The position numbers and the translations under genes were made by a program. Shown here one piece after another: positions 6,808 to 14,567 of a stretch of DNA of 64,000 nucleotides. Source of the stretch: Actinoallomurus bryophytorum (GTDB lineage Bacteria; Actinomycetota; Actinomycetes; Streptosporangiales; Streptosporangiaceae); the NCBI RefSeq assembly GCF_006716425.1, contig NZ_VFOZ01000001.1:6014001-6078000 (forward strand). Direction: 5' to 3'. Position 1 is the first letter of the stretch. The number at the start of each line of letters is the position of its first letter. Under the pieces are notes generated by a model. The model worked only from the letters and a program-made list of their open reading frames with translations. It searched no databases and was not told where the DNA came from.

Positions 6808-8019
6808 GTGCCGCACACAGAGTGGATCGACGCGGCCGGCGCGGCGGAGCGGCTCGGTGTGAAGACGGCCACGTTGTACGCCTACGTCAGCCGGGGGGTG
6901 CTCCGGCGTCAGCGCTCGGCCGATGGCAGGCGGAGCCTGTTCGACCCGGCCGAGATCGAGGAGCTCGCCCGCCGCGGCCGGCCCCGGCGGCCGGTCGGCG
7001 GGCACGAGGTGGTCATCGAGTCCAAGCTCACCGTGCTCGGCGAGGACCGGCCCTACTATCGCGGCCGCGACGCGCTGCGGCTGGCCGTCTCGGAGCCCTT
7101 CGAGGACGTCGCGTACTGGCTGTGGGCCGGCGAGGCCGCGAGCGGCGGTCCATGGCGCGCGGATCCGGCCGCGGTGGCGACCGCACGCGCGGCGCAGTCG
7201 GGCCTGCCGGACGACACCCTTCCGCTCGAACGCCTCCAGGTGATCACGGTGGCCCTCGCGACGGCCGACCCGCTGCGCCTCACCCTCGACCCGGTGGCCG
7301 TGGTCGCCGCGGGCCGCAACCTCATCGCCGGGATGGTCGAGTCGCTGCCGGACGTCGCACGCGTGCCCTCACGCGCCGACGCGATCCCCGAGCGGCTGTG
7401 GTCCCGGCTGACCGCTCTCGAGCCGCGGCCCGAGCTGGTCGGCGTGCTGCGCGCCGCACTCGTACTCCTCGCCGACCACGAGCTGGCCGCCTCCACGGTC
7501 GCCGTACGGGTCGCCGCCTCCGTGCGCGCCGACCCGTACGCCGCCGTCGGCGCGGGCCTCGGAGTGCTCGGCGGCACGTTGCACGGTGGCCTGTCACTGG
7601 GCGTCGAGGCGCTGTTCGCCGAGGTCGGCGAGCCCGGGCGGGCGGCGCGCGTCGTGGGGGAGCGGATCCGGCGGGGAGAGCGGATCCCGGGGTTCGGCGG
7701 CCTGGTCTACCTGGGCGGCGACGGCCGCGCGACCTGCCTTCTCGACCAGGTGCGCGCCGCCGCGCACGGAAACGAACGCCTCGCCGTGTCCGAGGCGATC
7801 CTCGCCGAGGCGCGCGCCCGCCGCCTGCCGGACCCGAACATCGACTTCGCCCTCGCGACACTCGGCGCCGTCGCCCAGATGACGCGGGGCGCGGGCGAGG
7901 CCATGTACGCGGTCGCGCGCACGGCCGGCTGGCTGGCGCATGCGATGGAGGAGTACGGCCGCGACACGCACATCCGCCCACGGGCCGTCTACACCGGGCC
8001 GCCGCCCGAGAGCGGCTGA
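6808..8019 (+). CDS. Citrate-synthase-fold protein with N-terminal helix-turn-helix
   Basis: The 403-aa product begins with an excisionase/MerR-type helix-turn-helix (residues about 5-55: A-A-E-R-L-G-V-K-T-A-T-L-Y-A-Y-V-S-R-G-V). A citrate synthase domain follows. H259 in G-T-L-H-G-G and D346 in P-N-I-D-F match two catalytic residues. The third, the His of the usual G-F-G-H, is replaced by glycine (G295-F-G-G298-L), and the usual D-P-R-A is D-G-R-A. HTH-citrate synthases are common in actinomycetes. The missing residue argues for a regulator or a changed reaction rather than a normal citrate or methylcitrate synthase. GTG start; upstream dyads are listed separately. Confidence 0.85.
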   Translation: MPHTEWIDAAGAAERLGVKTATLYAYVSRGVLRRQRSADGRRSLFDPAEIEELARRGRPRRPVGGHEVVIESKLTVLGEDRPYYRGRDALRLAVSEPFEDVAYWLWAGEAASGGPWRADPAAVATARAAQSGLPDDTLPLERLQVITVALATADPLRLTLDPVAVVAAGRNLIAGMVESLPDVARVPSRADAIPERLWSRLTALEPRPELVGVLRAALVLLADHELAASTVAVRVAASVRADPYAAVGAGLGVLGGTLHGGLSLGVEALFAEVGEPGRAARVVGERIRRGERIPGFGGLVYLGGDGRATCLLDQVRAAAHGNERLAVSEAILAEARARRLPDPNIDFALATLGAVAQMTRGAGEAMYAVARTAGWLAHAMEEYGRDTHIRPRAVYTGPPPESG

Positions 8020-8098
8020 GCTGCTTCGATACCCCTGTGACGGGGCCTGTGGTGGGGGTAGGAGGCGGGTGCGCGCGAGCACGGGTACGCTCACTTAC

Positions 8099-8440
8099 GT
8101 GCGTAAGTTCTTCACTCCCGGCTGGCTCGGACTCCACCTGATCGCCCTCGTGCTGATCGGTTGTTTCATGCTGGCCGGTTGGTGGCAACTCACGCGTGCC
8201 CAGGGCGGCAACCTGCAGAGCTGGGCCTATGTCATCGAGTGGCCGATGTTCGCGATCTTCGTGGTCGCGATGTGGGTCCGGATGGTCCGCGACGAGCTGC
8301 GCGGCGACACGGGTGAAAAGCCCCCGGTGACGCCGCGGCGCTCCGCACCGTACGCGGAGATCGACGAAGGCAACGACGTGGAGCTGGCGGCCTACAACCG
8401 CCGTCTCGCCCGGCTGAACGACGAGGCCACGCGCCGCTGA
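8099..8440 (+). CDS. Small actinobacterial membrane protein
   Basis: From the GTG at 8099 the product is 113 aa. It has a short basic start (VRKFFTPGW), two transmembrane helices (about 10-28 and 40-58) with the W-W-Q-L-T-R-A-Q-G-G linker, then a charged cytoplasmic tail. The pattern is conserved, from memory, in actinomycetes beside a DUF3817 gene, as here. The function is unknown. Confidence 0.8.
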   Translation: MRKFFTPGWLGLHLIALVLIGCFMLAGWWQLTRAQGGNLQSWAYVIEWPMFAIFVVAMWVRMVRDELRGDTGEKPPVTPRRSAPYAEIDEGNDVELAAYNRRLARLNDEATRR

Positions 8441-8468
8441 CGGCGCGGGTTTCATGGAAGGACGACCC

Positions 8469-8798
8469 GTGCAAGGAGCGGTGACCCGTTACCGCGTCAT
8501 GGCGTACGTGACCGGCACTCTGCTGATCATTCTGTTCTTCGTCGCCGTCCCGTTGAAGATCTTCGCGCACAGCGGCACGCTGTCGACCCTGGTCGGCCTG
8601 CCGCACGGCGTGGTGTGCTACCCGCTGTACCTCCTGACCACGTTCGACCTGTACCGCCGGGTCCGCTGGCCGCTGAGCAAGGTGGCGCTGATCGTGCTGG
8701 CCGGCGTGATCCCCTTCCTGACCTTCTACGTCGAACGCAAGGTCGTCGCCGAGCTCCGCGACCGGTCCGAGCCCACGCCGGTCGGCACCGCCGGCTGA
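8469..8798 (+). CDS. DUF3817 integral membrane protein
   Basis: The protein (109 aa) has three hydrophobic helices and the DUF3817 pattern R-Y-R-V-M-A-Y-V-T-G, A-H-S-G, L-P-H-G-V-V-C-Y-P-L-Y-L-L and G-V-I-P-F-L-T-F-Y-V-E-R-K. I chose the GTG at 8469 because GGAAGGA (8456-8462) is ideally spaced; an in-frame ATG at 8454 would overlap that site. It lies 28 bp after the preceding membrane protein gene and is likely co-transcribed with it. Confidence 0.85.
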   Translation: MQGAVTRYRVMAYVTGTLLIILFFVAVPLKIFAHSGTLSTLVGLPHGVVCYPLYLLTTFDLYRRVRWPLSKVALIVLAGVIPFLTFYVERKVVAELRDRSEPTPVGTAG

Positions 8799-8823
8799 CC
8801 TCGGACCGGGCACCCGGCGCCGG

Positions 8824-9417
8824 CTACTTCTCGGCGACCGGCCGGTAGACGCATATCTGCACGCCCGCGCCGCTGGTGACCGTGGAGTCGAGATCGAGCA
8901 CGCGCCGCCCGCCGTCGTCGGGGAAGATCGTCTTGCCGCCGCCGAGGATGACCGGCATGGTCACGAGCCGGAGCTCGTCGACCAGGCCCTCGTGCAGGAG
9001 GGTGCGCACGAGGGTCGGGCTTCCCATGACCACCAGGTCGCCGCCGTCGGTCTCGTGCAGCTTCCGGATGTCGGCGACGGCGTTGTCGCCGGGAATGCGG
9101 GTGGTGTTCCACGTCAGCTCGCCGTCGCCCAGCGTCCGTGACACGACGTACTTCGGGAGGGCGTTCATCTGGTCGGCGAACGGGTCGCCGGCTCGCTCCG
9201 GCCACGCCGAGGCCATCCCCTGCCACGTGCGACGGCCGTACAGCAGCGCCTCGACGTTGGTCATCGCGTCGGCGAAGGCGCCACCCACCACCTCCGGATC
9301 GAAGAAGGGGTGCGTCCAGCCGCCGTGGGCGAAGCCGCCCTCCGTGTCCTCGTCGGGTCCGCCCGGCGCCTGTACGACGCCGTCCAGGCTGATGAACTCA
9401 ATGATCACGATGCGCAT
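8824..9417 (-). CDS. Dihydrofolate reductase-like (RibD C-terminal) protein
   Basis: A 197-aa protein of the DfrA/RibD-C fold: M-R-I-V-I-I-E-F-I-S-L-D-G-V-V-Q-A-P-G-G at the start, L-L-Y-G-R-R-T-W-Q near residue 60, L-V-V-M-G-S-P-T-L for NADPH binding and V-I-L-G-G-G-K-T-I-F-P. These stand-alone proteins are widespread in actinomycetes and mostly uncharacterised. The start is preceded by AGGAGGAGACC. It follows the AHSA1 gene by 31 bp on the same strand, so the three genes from 10764 down look like one operon. Confidence 0.9.
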   Translation of the reverse strand: MRIVIIEFISLDGVVQAPGGPDEDTEGGFAHGGWTHPFFDPEVVGGAFADAMTNVEALLYGRRTWQGMASAWPERAGDPFADQMNALPKYVVSRTLGDGELTWNTTRIPGDNAVADIRKLHETDGGDLVVMGSPTLVRTLLHEGLVDELRLVTMPVILGGGKTIFPDDGGRRVLDLDSTVTSGAGVQICVYRPVAEK

Positions 9418-9448
9418 GAGGTCTCCTCCTCGTGGGGGTTGGCGTCGG

Positions 9449-10180
9449 TCAGCCGAAGCGCTCCGCCGTCCAGGCGTCCCACGCGGCCTGCTCGTCGGCG
9501 CCCGCGAAGTTCTGGTGGCCGAGCACGAGAGCGTCGCCGCGGTCCGTACCGGAGTAGATGAACCGGTACAGGCCCTCGTCCGTCCGTACCCCCAGGTTGA
9601 CGGGCAGGTTCGCGTAGTAGACGACCCCGGCGGAGCCGTCCGGAAGCCGGACCTCCGCGCCCTCGGCGACGTCCGGCGTGACGCCCAGTGACGCGGTGAC
9701 GGTCTTCCAGACGGCGTCCGGTCCGCCCGCTCCCGGGCGGAAGACCGTGGTGACCGACGGGGCGCGGCCGGTGAAGTGCGTGACGTACTGCCTGAGGGTC
9801 TCCAGGTAGATGGGCCAGCCGGCCTTCATCGCCTCGAACTCGGTCTCCCAGTCGTCGCCGAGCATGCCGCTCTGCACGAGCCGCAGCACGGCCGTGCCGC
9901 CCTCGCGTCCTTCGATGAGGTACTCGAACGCCATGAACTGGCCGTCGGGGGCCTCCGCGCTGCGGGTCGCGAGGCGGGTGCCCGGCTCGTACGCGGTGAT
10001 CGTGGCCTGCTGGGTGTGGCCCATCATCGTGAGGTCGGCCGGATCGCCGGCGGACGTGCCGAGCTCGGTGCGTCCCATGAACCAGGAGTCGACTCCAGGG
10101 CCGGTCGCGATCGCGTCCCAGACCTGCTCGGGGGTGGCGCCGAGCTCGATCTCCTGGCTCAGCTCGAAGGGGTGCGTCAT
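9449..10180 (-). CDS. SRPBCC/AHSA1 domain protein
   Basis: The 243-aa product has an N-terminal START-like SRPBCC fold (residues 1-140: I-E-L-G-A-T-P-E-Q-V-W-D-A-I-A-T-G-P, later F-E-Y-L-I-E-G). A second hydrophobic alpha/beta module follows. Such proteins bind small hydrophobic ligands or interact with chaperones. It overlaps the ArsR gene by ATGA, the usual ArsR-AHSA1 arrangement in which the regulator controls the pair. Confidence 0.87.
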   Translation of the reverse strand: MTHPFELSQEIELGATPEQVWDAIATGPGVDSWFMGRTELGTSAGDPADLTMMGHTQQATITAYEPGTRLATRSAEAPDGQFMAFEYLIEGREGGTAVLRLVQSGMLGDDWETEFEAMKAGWPIYLETLRQYVTHFTGRAPSVTTVFRPGAGGPDAVWKTVTASLGVTPDVAEGAEVRLPDGSAGVVYYANLPVNLGVRTDEGLYRFIYSGTDRGDALVLGHQNFAGADEQAAWDAWTAERFG

Positions 10181-10764
10181 CGGGTTTCCTTCATGCTCGG
10201 GTGAACGGCGACGATGATCCGGTGGTCGCGGCCCTTTTCGGCGGACGCGTCGTGGTACTTCGACACCAGGGCCGTGACGGCCCCGGAGAGCTCCTGGGTG
10301 AACGCGGCCCGGTCGGCGGCCGAGGCGAAGCGCACCTCGCCGTCGATCGCGAAGGTCGCGACGCGCTTGCGCGCCTGGGCGGCGCCGGTGATGAGCGCCC
10401 CGACGTCACGGACCAGCCGGGCCGCGACGGCCAGCAGCCAGCTCGCCGACAACTGGTCGGGGGAGCGGTCCGGATCGGGCGCGACCGACGCCAGCGCGGT
10501 CGGGGAGATCACGTAGGAGGCCGCGGTCGCGCGCATGATGCGCTCGTTGACGTTGCCCTTGCGCCGCTCCTCGATCATCTCGACGAGGCCGTGCGCCTCC
10601 AGCGTCTTCAGGTGGTAGTTGACCTTCTGCCGGGGCAGGCCGACCTTGGCGGCCAGCATGGTGGCGGAGCCGGGTTCGCTCAGCTCGGCCAGCAGTCTGG
10701 CGCGGATGGGATCCAGCGAGACCTCGGCGGCGGCCGGGTCCTCGATCACTGCGACATCTTGCAT
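10177..10764 (-). CDS. ArsR-type helix-turn-helix regulator
   Basis: The protein (195 aa) has a winged helix at residues about 18-85 (R-A-R-L-L-A-E-L, T-M-L-A-A-K-V-G-L-P-R-Q-K-V-N-Y-H-L-K-T-L-E). A longer C-terminal helical region probably serves dimerisation or sensing. No CxC metal site is seen, so it is not a classical arsenic sensor. It heads the AHSA1-DHFR-like operon and probably represses it through the dyad at 10782-10797. Confidence 0.88.
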   Translation of the reverse strand: MQDVAVIEDPAAAEVSLDPIRARLLAELSEPGSATMLAAKVGLPRQKVNYHLKTLEAHGLVEMIEERRKGNVNERIMRATAASYVISPTALASVAPDPDRSPDQLSASWLLAVAARLVRDVGALITGAAQARKRVATFAIDGEVRFASAADRAAFTQELSGAVTALVSKYHDASAEKGRDHRIIVAVHPSMKETR

Positions 10765-10781
10765 GGCCGCAGGCTATCTCC

Positions 10782-10797
10782 GACAACTTTTCTTGTC
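10782..10797 (-). promoter_or_regulatory. Putative ArsR operator
   Basis: GACAA-N6-TTGTC dyad, 18 bp upstream of the ArsR-type gene start. Its position fits autorepression of the ArsR-AHSA1 operon. Confidence 0.45.
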
Positions 10798-10892
10798 AAC
10801 GATGCTTTATTTTCCGGAGACATACCGCTCCGAGCCCTCCTTGGCGGAGGTCTTCCGTAGAGCGTGGACCTTCGGATCGCCGTCGCGATATT

Positions 10893-10907
10893 GTTGACTC
10901 CGTCAAC
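10893..10907 (+). promoter_or_regulatory. Putative MarR operator
   Basis: Perfect dyad GTTGAC-TCC-GTCAAC, with another GTTGA half-site a few bases downstream, ending 19 bp before the ATG of the MarR-GNAT gene. This fits MarR-family autoregulation. Confidence 0.5.
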
Positions 10908-10926
10908 TTAATCGTTGAGGTGGGCT

Positions 10927-11862
10927 ATGAATTCTGTCGAGGCCGCGAGGTCCGGAGTGCCGGTGGAACGCGTCGCGGCGGTCCGCGCCTTCAACCGCTT
11001 CTACACGCACCTGATCGGCGTGGTCGGTGAGGGTCTGCTCGAGACGCCGTACTCCCTCACCGAGGCGCGGGTGATCTTCGAGCTGGCGCAGCGGGACGTC
11101 GCCGAGGTGACCGATCTCCGCCGGTCACTCGACCTGGACGCCGGCTACCTGAGCCGGATCCTGTCGCGGTTCGAGGCCGACGGCCTGATCCACCGGGACC
11201 GCTCGCCGGACGACGCGCGCCGGCAGGTCGCCGGCCTGACCGGCCATGGCCGTACGGTCTACCGCGAGCTGGACGGGCGGTCCGGGGACCAGATCGGGCG
11301 GATCCTGTCCGGCCTGCCCGAGGACGACCAGCGGCGGCTCGTCGGTGCGATGGGCGCGATCGAGGGCATCCTCGGCGAGCGGCGGCGCCCGCCGATGTAC
11401 GTGTTGCGGGCGTTCGGCCCGGGAGACTTCGGCTGGGTGGTCCAGCGGCACGGCGCGCTGTACGCCGCGGAGTACGGCTGGGACGCGACGTTCGAGGCGC
11501 TGGTGGCCCGGGTGGTCGCCGACCACATCGAGAGCCAGGGCGGTGACGCCTGGATCGCGGAGGTCGACGGCGAACCGGCCGGCTGCGTCTTCTGCGTCCG
11601 CAAGAGCGAGCGCGTGGCCCAGCTGCGCCTCCTCCTCGTCGAACCCTCCGCGCGTGGCATGGGGATCGGCGGGCGCCTGGTCGAGGAGTGCGTGAGGTTC
11701 GCCCGGCGCTCGGGCCATGACGAGCTCGTGCTGTGGACCAACGACGTACTGGGGGCCGCGAGGCGGATCTACCAGCGGGCCGGGTTCGAGCTCGTCGAGG
11801 AGGGGCCGCACCACAGTTTCGGCCACGACCTGGTCGAACAGACCTGGAGCCTGAAGCTCTAG
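10927..11862 (+). CDS. MarR regulator fused to GNAT acetyltransferase
   Basis: A 311-aa two-domain protein. Residues about 10-150 form a MarR winged helix (L-T-E-A-R-V-I-F-E-L, L-D-A-G-Y-L-S-R-I-L-S-R-F, D-G-L-I-H-R-D-R-S-P-D-D-A-R). Residues 155-311 are a GNAT domain with acetyl-CoA motif A (V-E-P-S-A-R-G-M-G-I-G-G-R-L-V) and the A-R-R-I-Y-Q-R-A-G-F-E-L end. This MarR-GNAT architecture is a known family; the acceptor is unknown. The ATG at 10927 follows GAGGTGGG. Confidence 0.92.
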   Translation: MNSVEAARSGVPVERVAAVRAFNRFYTHLIGVVGEGLLETPYSLTEARVIFELAQRDVAEVTDLRRSLDLDAGYLSRILSRFEADGLIHRDRSPDDARRQVAGLTGHGRTVYRELDGRSGDQIGRILSGLPEDDQRRLVGAMGAIEGILGERRRPPMYVLRAFGPGDFGWVVQRHGALYAAEYGWDATFEALVARVVADHIESQGGDAWIAEVDGEPAGCVFCVRKSERVAQLRLLLVEPSARGMGIGGRLVEECVRFARRSGHDELVLWTNDVLGAARRIYQRAGFELVEEGPHHSFGHDLVEQTWSLKL

Positions 11863-12068
11863 GTGCACTGCCCAGGGACGTTGGTCGGGCGGGCCTGCTC
11901 GCGACCTGGACAGGCCCCTGTTCCACCTGCCGACGACCCTCCACCTGGCAAAGCACTACCGGCCCCCGCCGGGGGGCCGGGCACTGGCCCGCGACGGCGT
12001 ATGGTCCGCCGAGGGCCAGTGCGCTCATCCCACGGCACCACCGGCCGTGGCATCCGGGGCGTGCGACG
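11863..12068 (+). other. Gene-poor GC-rich stretch
   Basis: About 200 bp after the MarR-GNAT gene with no frame having a convincing start, ribosome site and codon bias together. One forward frame (H-L-P-T-T-L-H-L-A-K-H-Y-R) looks protein-like for about 40 codons and could be a relic, but I do not recognise it. GC-rich inverted runs suggest a terminator somewhere here. Confidence 0.4.
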
Positions 12069-12284
12069 TCAGTCGTCCGCATGGTGGTCCGGTCGCCACC
12101 GGTCGGTGGAAGCGGCCGGACCGGCGGCATCGGGGACCGCCGGCCCGGCCGGAGTGGTCCGGTGCCGTGGGGGCGTACGGCGCCGGTCCTTGGAGGACAG
12201 GAAAGGCCGGATGGCGCGGGGTGCCGCCATGAAGCGGATGGGGGGAATCATCCGCCGGCGTCGTTTCGCCGTCTCGACCCTCAT
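12069..12284 (-). CDS. Possible 71-residue basic protein
   Basis: An ATG at 12284 sits behind a strong ribosome binding site (GAGGAGG, 5 bp spacing) and opens a 71-codon frame. It starts M-R-V-E-T-A-K-R-R-R-R-M and is rich in Arg and Pro. Roughly four-fifths of third positions are G or C, close to that of real genes here. There are no membrane segments or known motifs. It reads away from the methyltransferase gene ending at 12480, so it would be monocistronic. The rest of the 12285-12479 gap is comparatively AT-rich and may carry its promoter. Confidence 0.4.
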   Translation of the reverse strand: MRVETAKRRRRMIPPIRFMAAPRAIRPFLSSKDRRRTPPRHRTTPAGPAVPDAAGPAASTDRWRPDHHADD

Positions 12285-12479
12285 CGGATCCTCCTCGAAT
12301 CGCACACGATGACCAGAGCGGAACGGCCCCGGCTTCATCACTTGGTGTTGCGAATTCGTTACTGTGAGTACCCGTGGTCGATGACGGCGTAAACCCAGGT
12401 CAAGCAAGAAATGTGCGCGGGTGAGTGCGAGGCAAAAATCACCCACGGTAGTCAAACGCTTCGCTTTACGACCTTCCGC

Positions 12480-13277
12480 TCACCGGCGCCGGCCGACCGT
12501 CAGGACGGCCGACCAGTGACGGGTCAGCCGCCCGTCCGCGCGCGCGGCGAGCCGGCGGCGTACCTCCTGGAAGAGGTGTTCGCGCCTGGCCGGCTCCATG
12601 GCGATGTGGCCGGAGAAGGTGCCCAGCAGGGCGAGGTACTCCTCTGCCGTATATCGCAGCGCCCAGACGTGGCGCCGTGTCCCCACGACCTCGAAGTGAC
12701 CGGAGGGCGCGAACGCGGCGGCGGCGGGGTCGGGCCGGTCCCCGGGCCGCGGCGGTGGCCACGGGGCGCCGTCGCCCTCGCCGATCGCGTCGTACACCTT
12801 CTGGATCTCGGTGAAGAACGGGTCGAAGCCGGCCGGGAAGGCGTGGTCGGCGGCCCACACGGCGAGATGGCCGCCCCGGGGGAGGAGCGCGGCCGCCTTC
12901 GCGTACCCCACCTCCGGATCCACCCATTTCCAGGCCGTGGCCGCGTAGACGAGGTCGAAGAGGGCACCCGGCGGCGGCTCCCACTCCTCGAACGAGGAGG
13001 TGATCACCGAGACGGCGGGGAAGGCCGCGAGGTTACGCCGTGCCTCCGCCGCCAGGGCGGCACCGAGCTCCACCGCCGTGATCCGGAACCCCGTACGGGC
13101 CAGCGGCAGCGTGGCCTTTCCTGGGCCGCATCCCACTTCCAGAAGATGCGCGGGCGGTTCGATCCCGGTCAGCGCGCGCAGGTCGGCGTACAGCTCGTCC
13201 GGATACGCGGGACGGGCGCTCTGGTACTCCGCCGCCGCCCGGTCGAAGGTGGCACGCAGCCCGCGGTCGTGGGGCAC
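12480..13277 (-). CDS. Class I SAM-dependent methyltransferase
   Basis: The product (265 aa) has motif I L-L-E-V-G-C-G-P-G-K-A-T (about residues 45-56), the acidic E at the end of beta 2 (A-V-E-L-G), and the A-W-K-W-V-D-P and L-P-R-G-G-H-L-A-V-W segments of the Methyltransf_11 family. The N-terminal F-D-R-A-A-A-E-Y-Q-S-A-R-P-A-Y-P is typical of the small-molecule methyltransferase subgroup. The substrate is unknown. It is 9 bp downstream of the epimerase gene on the same strand. Confidence 0.9.
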   Translation of the reverse strand: MPHDRGLRATFDRAAAEYQSARPAYPDELYADLRALTGIEPPAHLLEVGCGPGKATLPLARTGFRITAVELGAALAAEARRNLAAFPAVSVITSSFEEWEPPPGALFDLVYAATAWKWVDPEVGYAKAAALLPRGGHLAVWAADHAFPAGFDPFFTEIQKVYDAIGEGDGAPWPPPRPGDRPDPAAAAFAPSGHFEVVGTRRHVWALRYTAEEYLALLGTFSGHIAMEPARREHLFQEVRRRLAARADGRLTRHWSAVLTVGRRR

Positions 13278-13286
13278 GGCCGGCGC

Positions 13287-14288
13287 TCAGGACCGGTCGA
13301 GGCCGAGGAGCACCTGTTCCTCCTTGGCGGGATCGAGTCCGTGCCGGGGCCTGCCCGGACGGGGCTCAGGATCTCCCTCGGCCTGGAGCCAGGCCCAGGT
13401 GTCGGCGACCGTCTCCAGCACTGGCCGGCAGGTGAGTCCCTCCTTGCGGGCCGCGGAGACGTCCCCGTCGTGCATGCCGCCGTACTCGTCGTCGTCCGGC
13501 AGCCAGATCGGCAGCTCGATCCAGGGGCTGATGCCCGCTTCCTCGATCACTTCGGCCGGGGCCCAGACCAGCTCGGCGTCCGAACCGGTCACCCGTACCG
13601 CCGCGTCGAGCAGCTCGCCCATCGTGGCGTGCCCGGACCGGCTGACGGCGTTGAAGGCGCCCCCGGCCTCGCGCTCGGCGGCATCGAGCATCCACTGGGC
13701 CAGGTCCCGCGCGTCGATGTACTGAAGAGGACGGCCGGGGACGCCGGGTGCCAGAACCCGCCCGCCGCGTTCGATCCGGCGCAGCCACCACGGCAACCGG
13801 CCGACGTTCTCGTACGGCCCGAGAACCAGTCCGGCGCGGGCGAGCAACGCCCGGTCACCGAACTCCCGCAGGACGGCGAGCTCGCCGCCGCGCTTGGCGG
13901 CCGCGTAGTCCTCGTCACCGTCCATGCCGGGATCGCCGTCGACCAGCGGCGCGTCCTCGCGGGCGTGACGTGGGATGGGCCACCGGTAGACCGACCGGCT
14001 GGACACGTACCCGTAGTGCCCGGCCCGCCCGGCCAGCAGCTCGCTGGAGTCGCGGACCACGCGCGGTGCCCCGCTCCAGGTGTCGATCACGGCGTCCCAC
14101 TCCCGGCCCGCGACCACCTGGCGCAGCGCACCGGGATCGGTCCGGTCGGCGACGAGCGCCTCCACCCCCGCCGCGGCGGCCCGGCTCAGCCCCCGGTTGA
14201 CGGTGGTGACCTCGTCCCCCCGCGTCAGCGCCGCCTCGACGACGGCCCGTCCGACGTGGTGCGTTCCGCCCAGCACAAGAAGCCTCAT
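13287..14288 (-). CDS. NAD-dependent epimerase/dehydratase family protein (extended SDR-like)
   Basis: A 333-aa Rossmann protein starting M-R-L-L-V-L-G-G-T-H-H-V-G-R-A-V-V, an atypical G-G-T-x-x-x-G cofactor loop. Y-G-Y-V-S-S-R-S-V-Y follows about residue 95, with Y-A-A-A-K as the YxxxK catalytic pair. It resembles the mRNA-binding/reductase branch of extended SDRs. It is likely co-transcribed with the methyltransferase at 12480. Confidence 0.88.
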   Translation of the reverse strand: MRLLVLGGTHHVGRAVVEAALTRGDEVTTVNRGLSRAAAAGVEALVADRTDPGALRQVVAGREWDAVIDTWSGAPRVVRDSSELLAGRAGHYGYVSSRSVYRWPIPRHAREDAPLVDGDPGMDGDEDYAAAKRGGELAVLREFGDRALLARAGLVLGPYENVGRLPWWLRRIERGGRVLAPGVPGRPLQYIDARDLAQWMLDAAEREAGGAFNAVSRSGHATMGELLDAAVRVTGSDAELVWAPAEVIEEAGISPWIELPIWLPDDDEYGGMHDGDVSAARKEGLTCRPVLETVADTWAWLQAEGDPEPRPGRPRHGLDPAKEEQVLLGLDRS

Positions 14289-14408
14289 ACCAGGCCATTC
14301 TGGTCACGCCCGGAGTCGGCGGCAGCACATTTCACCGGGGGCGTAGACCCGGCCGGGGGGGGTGTCGCGCAGGACAAAGGCGCGGTACACCGACCGCCCA
14401 GACGTCGT

Positions 14409-14531
14409 TCAGGGCCGGGCGTCGTTCCAGTTCGTGCTGTTCAGGAAGTAGGTGTCGTAGAGCTCCTGGACCTCGGCCTCCGCCGAGCGGACGATGACGG
14501 ACTCGTCGAAGTCGGGGACGATCAGCGACAT
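14409..14531 (-). CDS. 40-residue acidic peptide, unrecognised
   Basis: AAGGAG with 8 bp spacing precedes an ATG at 14531 that opens a 40-codon frame, MSLIVPDFDE...NSTNWNDARP. Every codon after the start ends in G or C, which is very unlikely for non-coding DNA of this length. The peptide is acidic (D/E clusters, R-S-A-E-A-E-V-Q-E-L-Y-D), lacks a membrane helix and has a polar Asn/Ser/Thr/Trp tail. It lies 36 bp behind the DUF4267 gene on the same strand and is probably in its TetR-controlled transcript. A ribosomally made leader-plus-core peptide or a small regulatory protein are both possible; no maturation enzyme is adjacent. Confidence 0.7.
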   Translation of the reverse strand: MSLIVPDFDESVIVRSAEAEVQELYDTYFLNSTNWNDARP

Positions 14532-14567
14532 CGGAGTGACTCCTTGGCTTGGGTGAGGGGTGCGGGC

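Noticed and set aside
6270-8141. 623-codon forward frame over ogt and the HTH-citrate synthase
   Set aside because: Arg-rich shadow; both covered genes have unambiguous family motifs.
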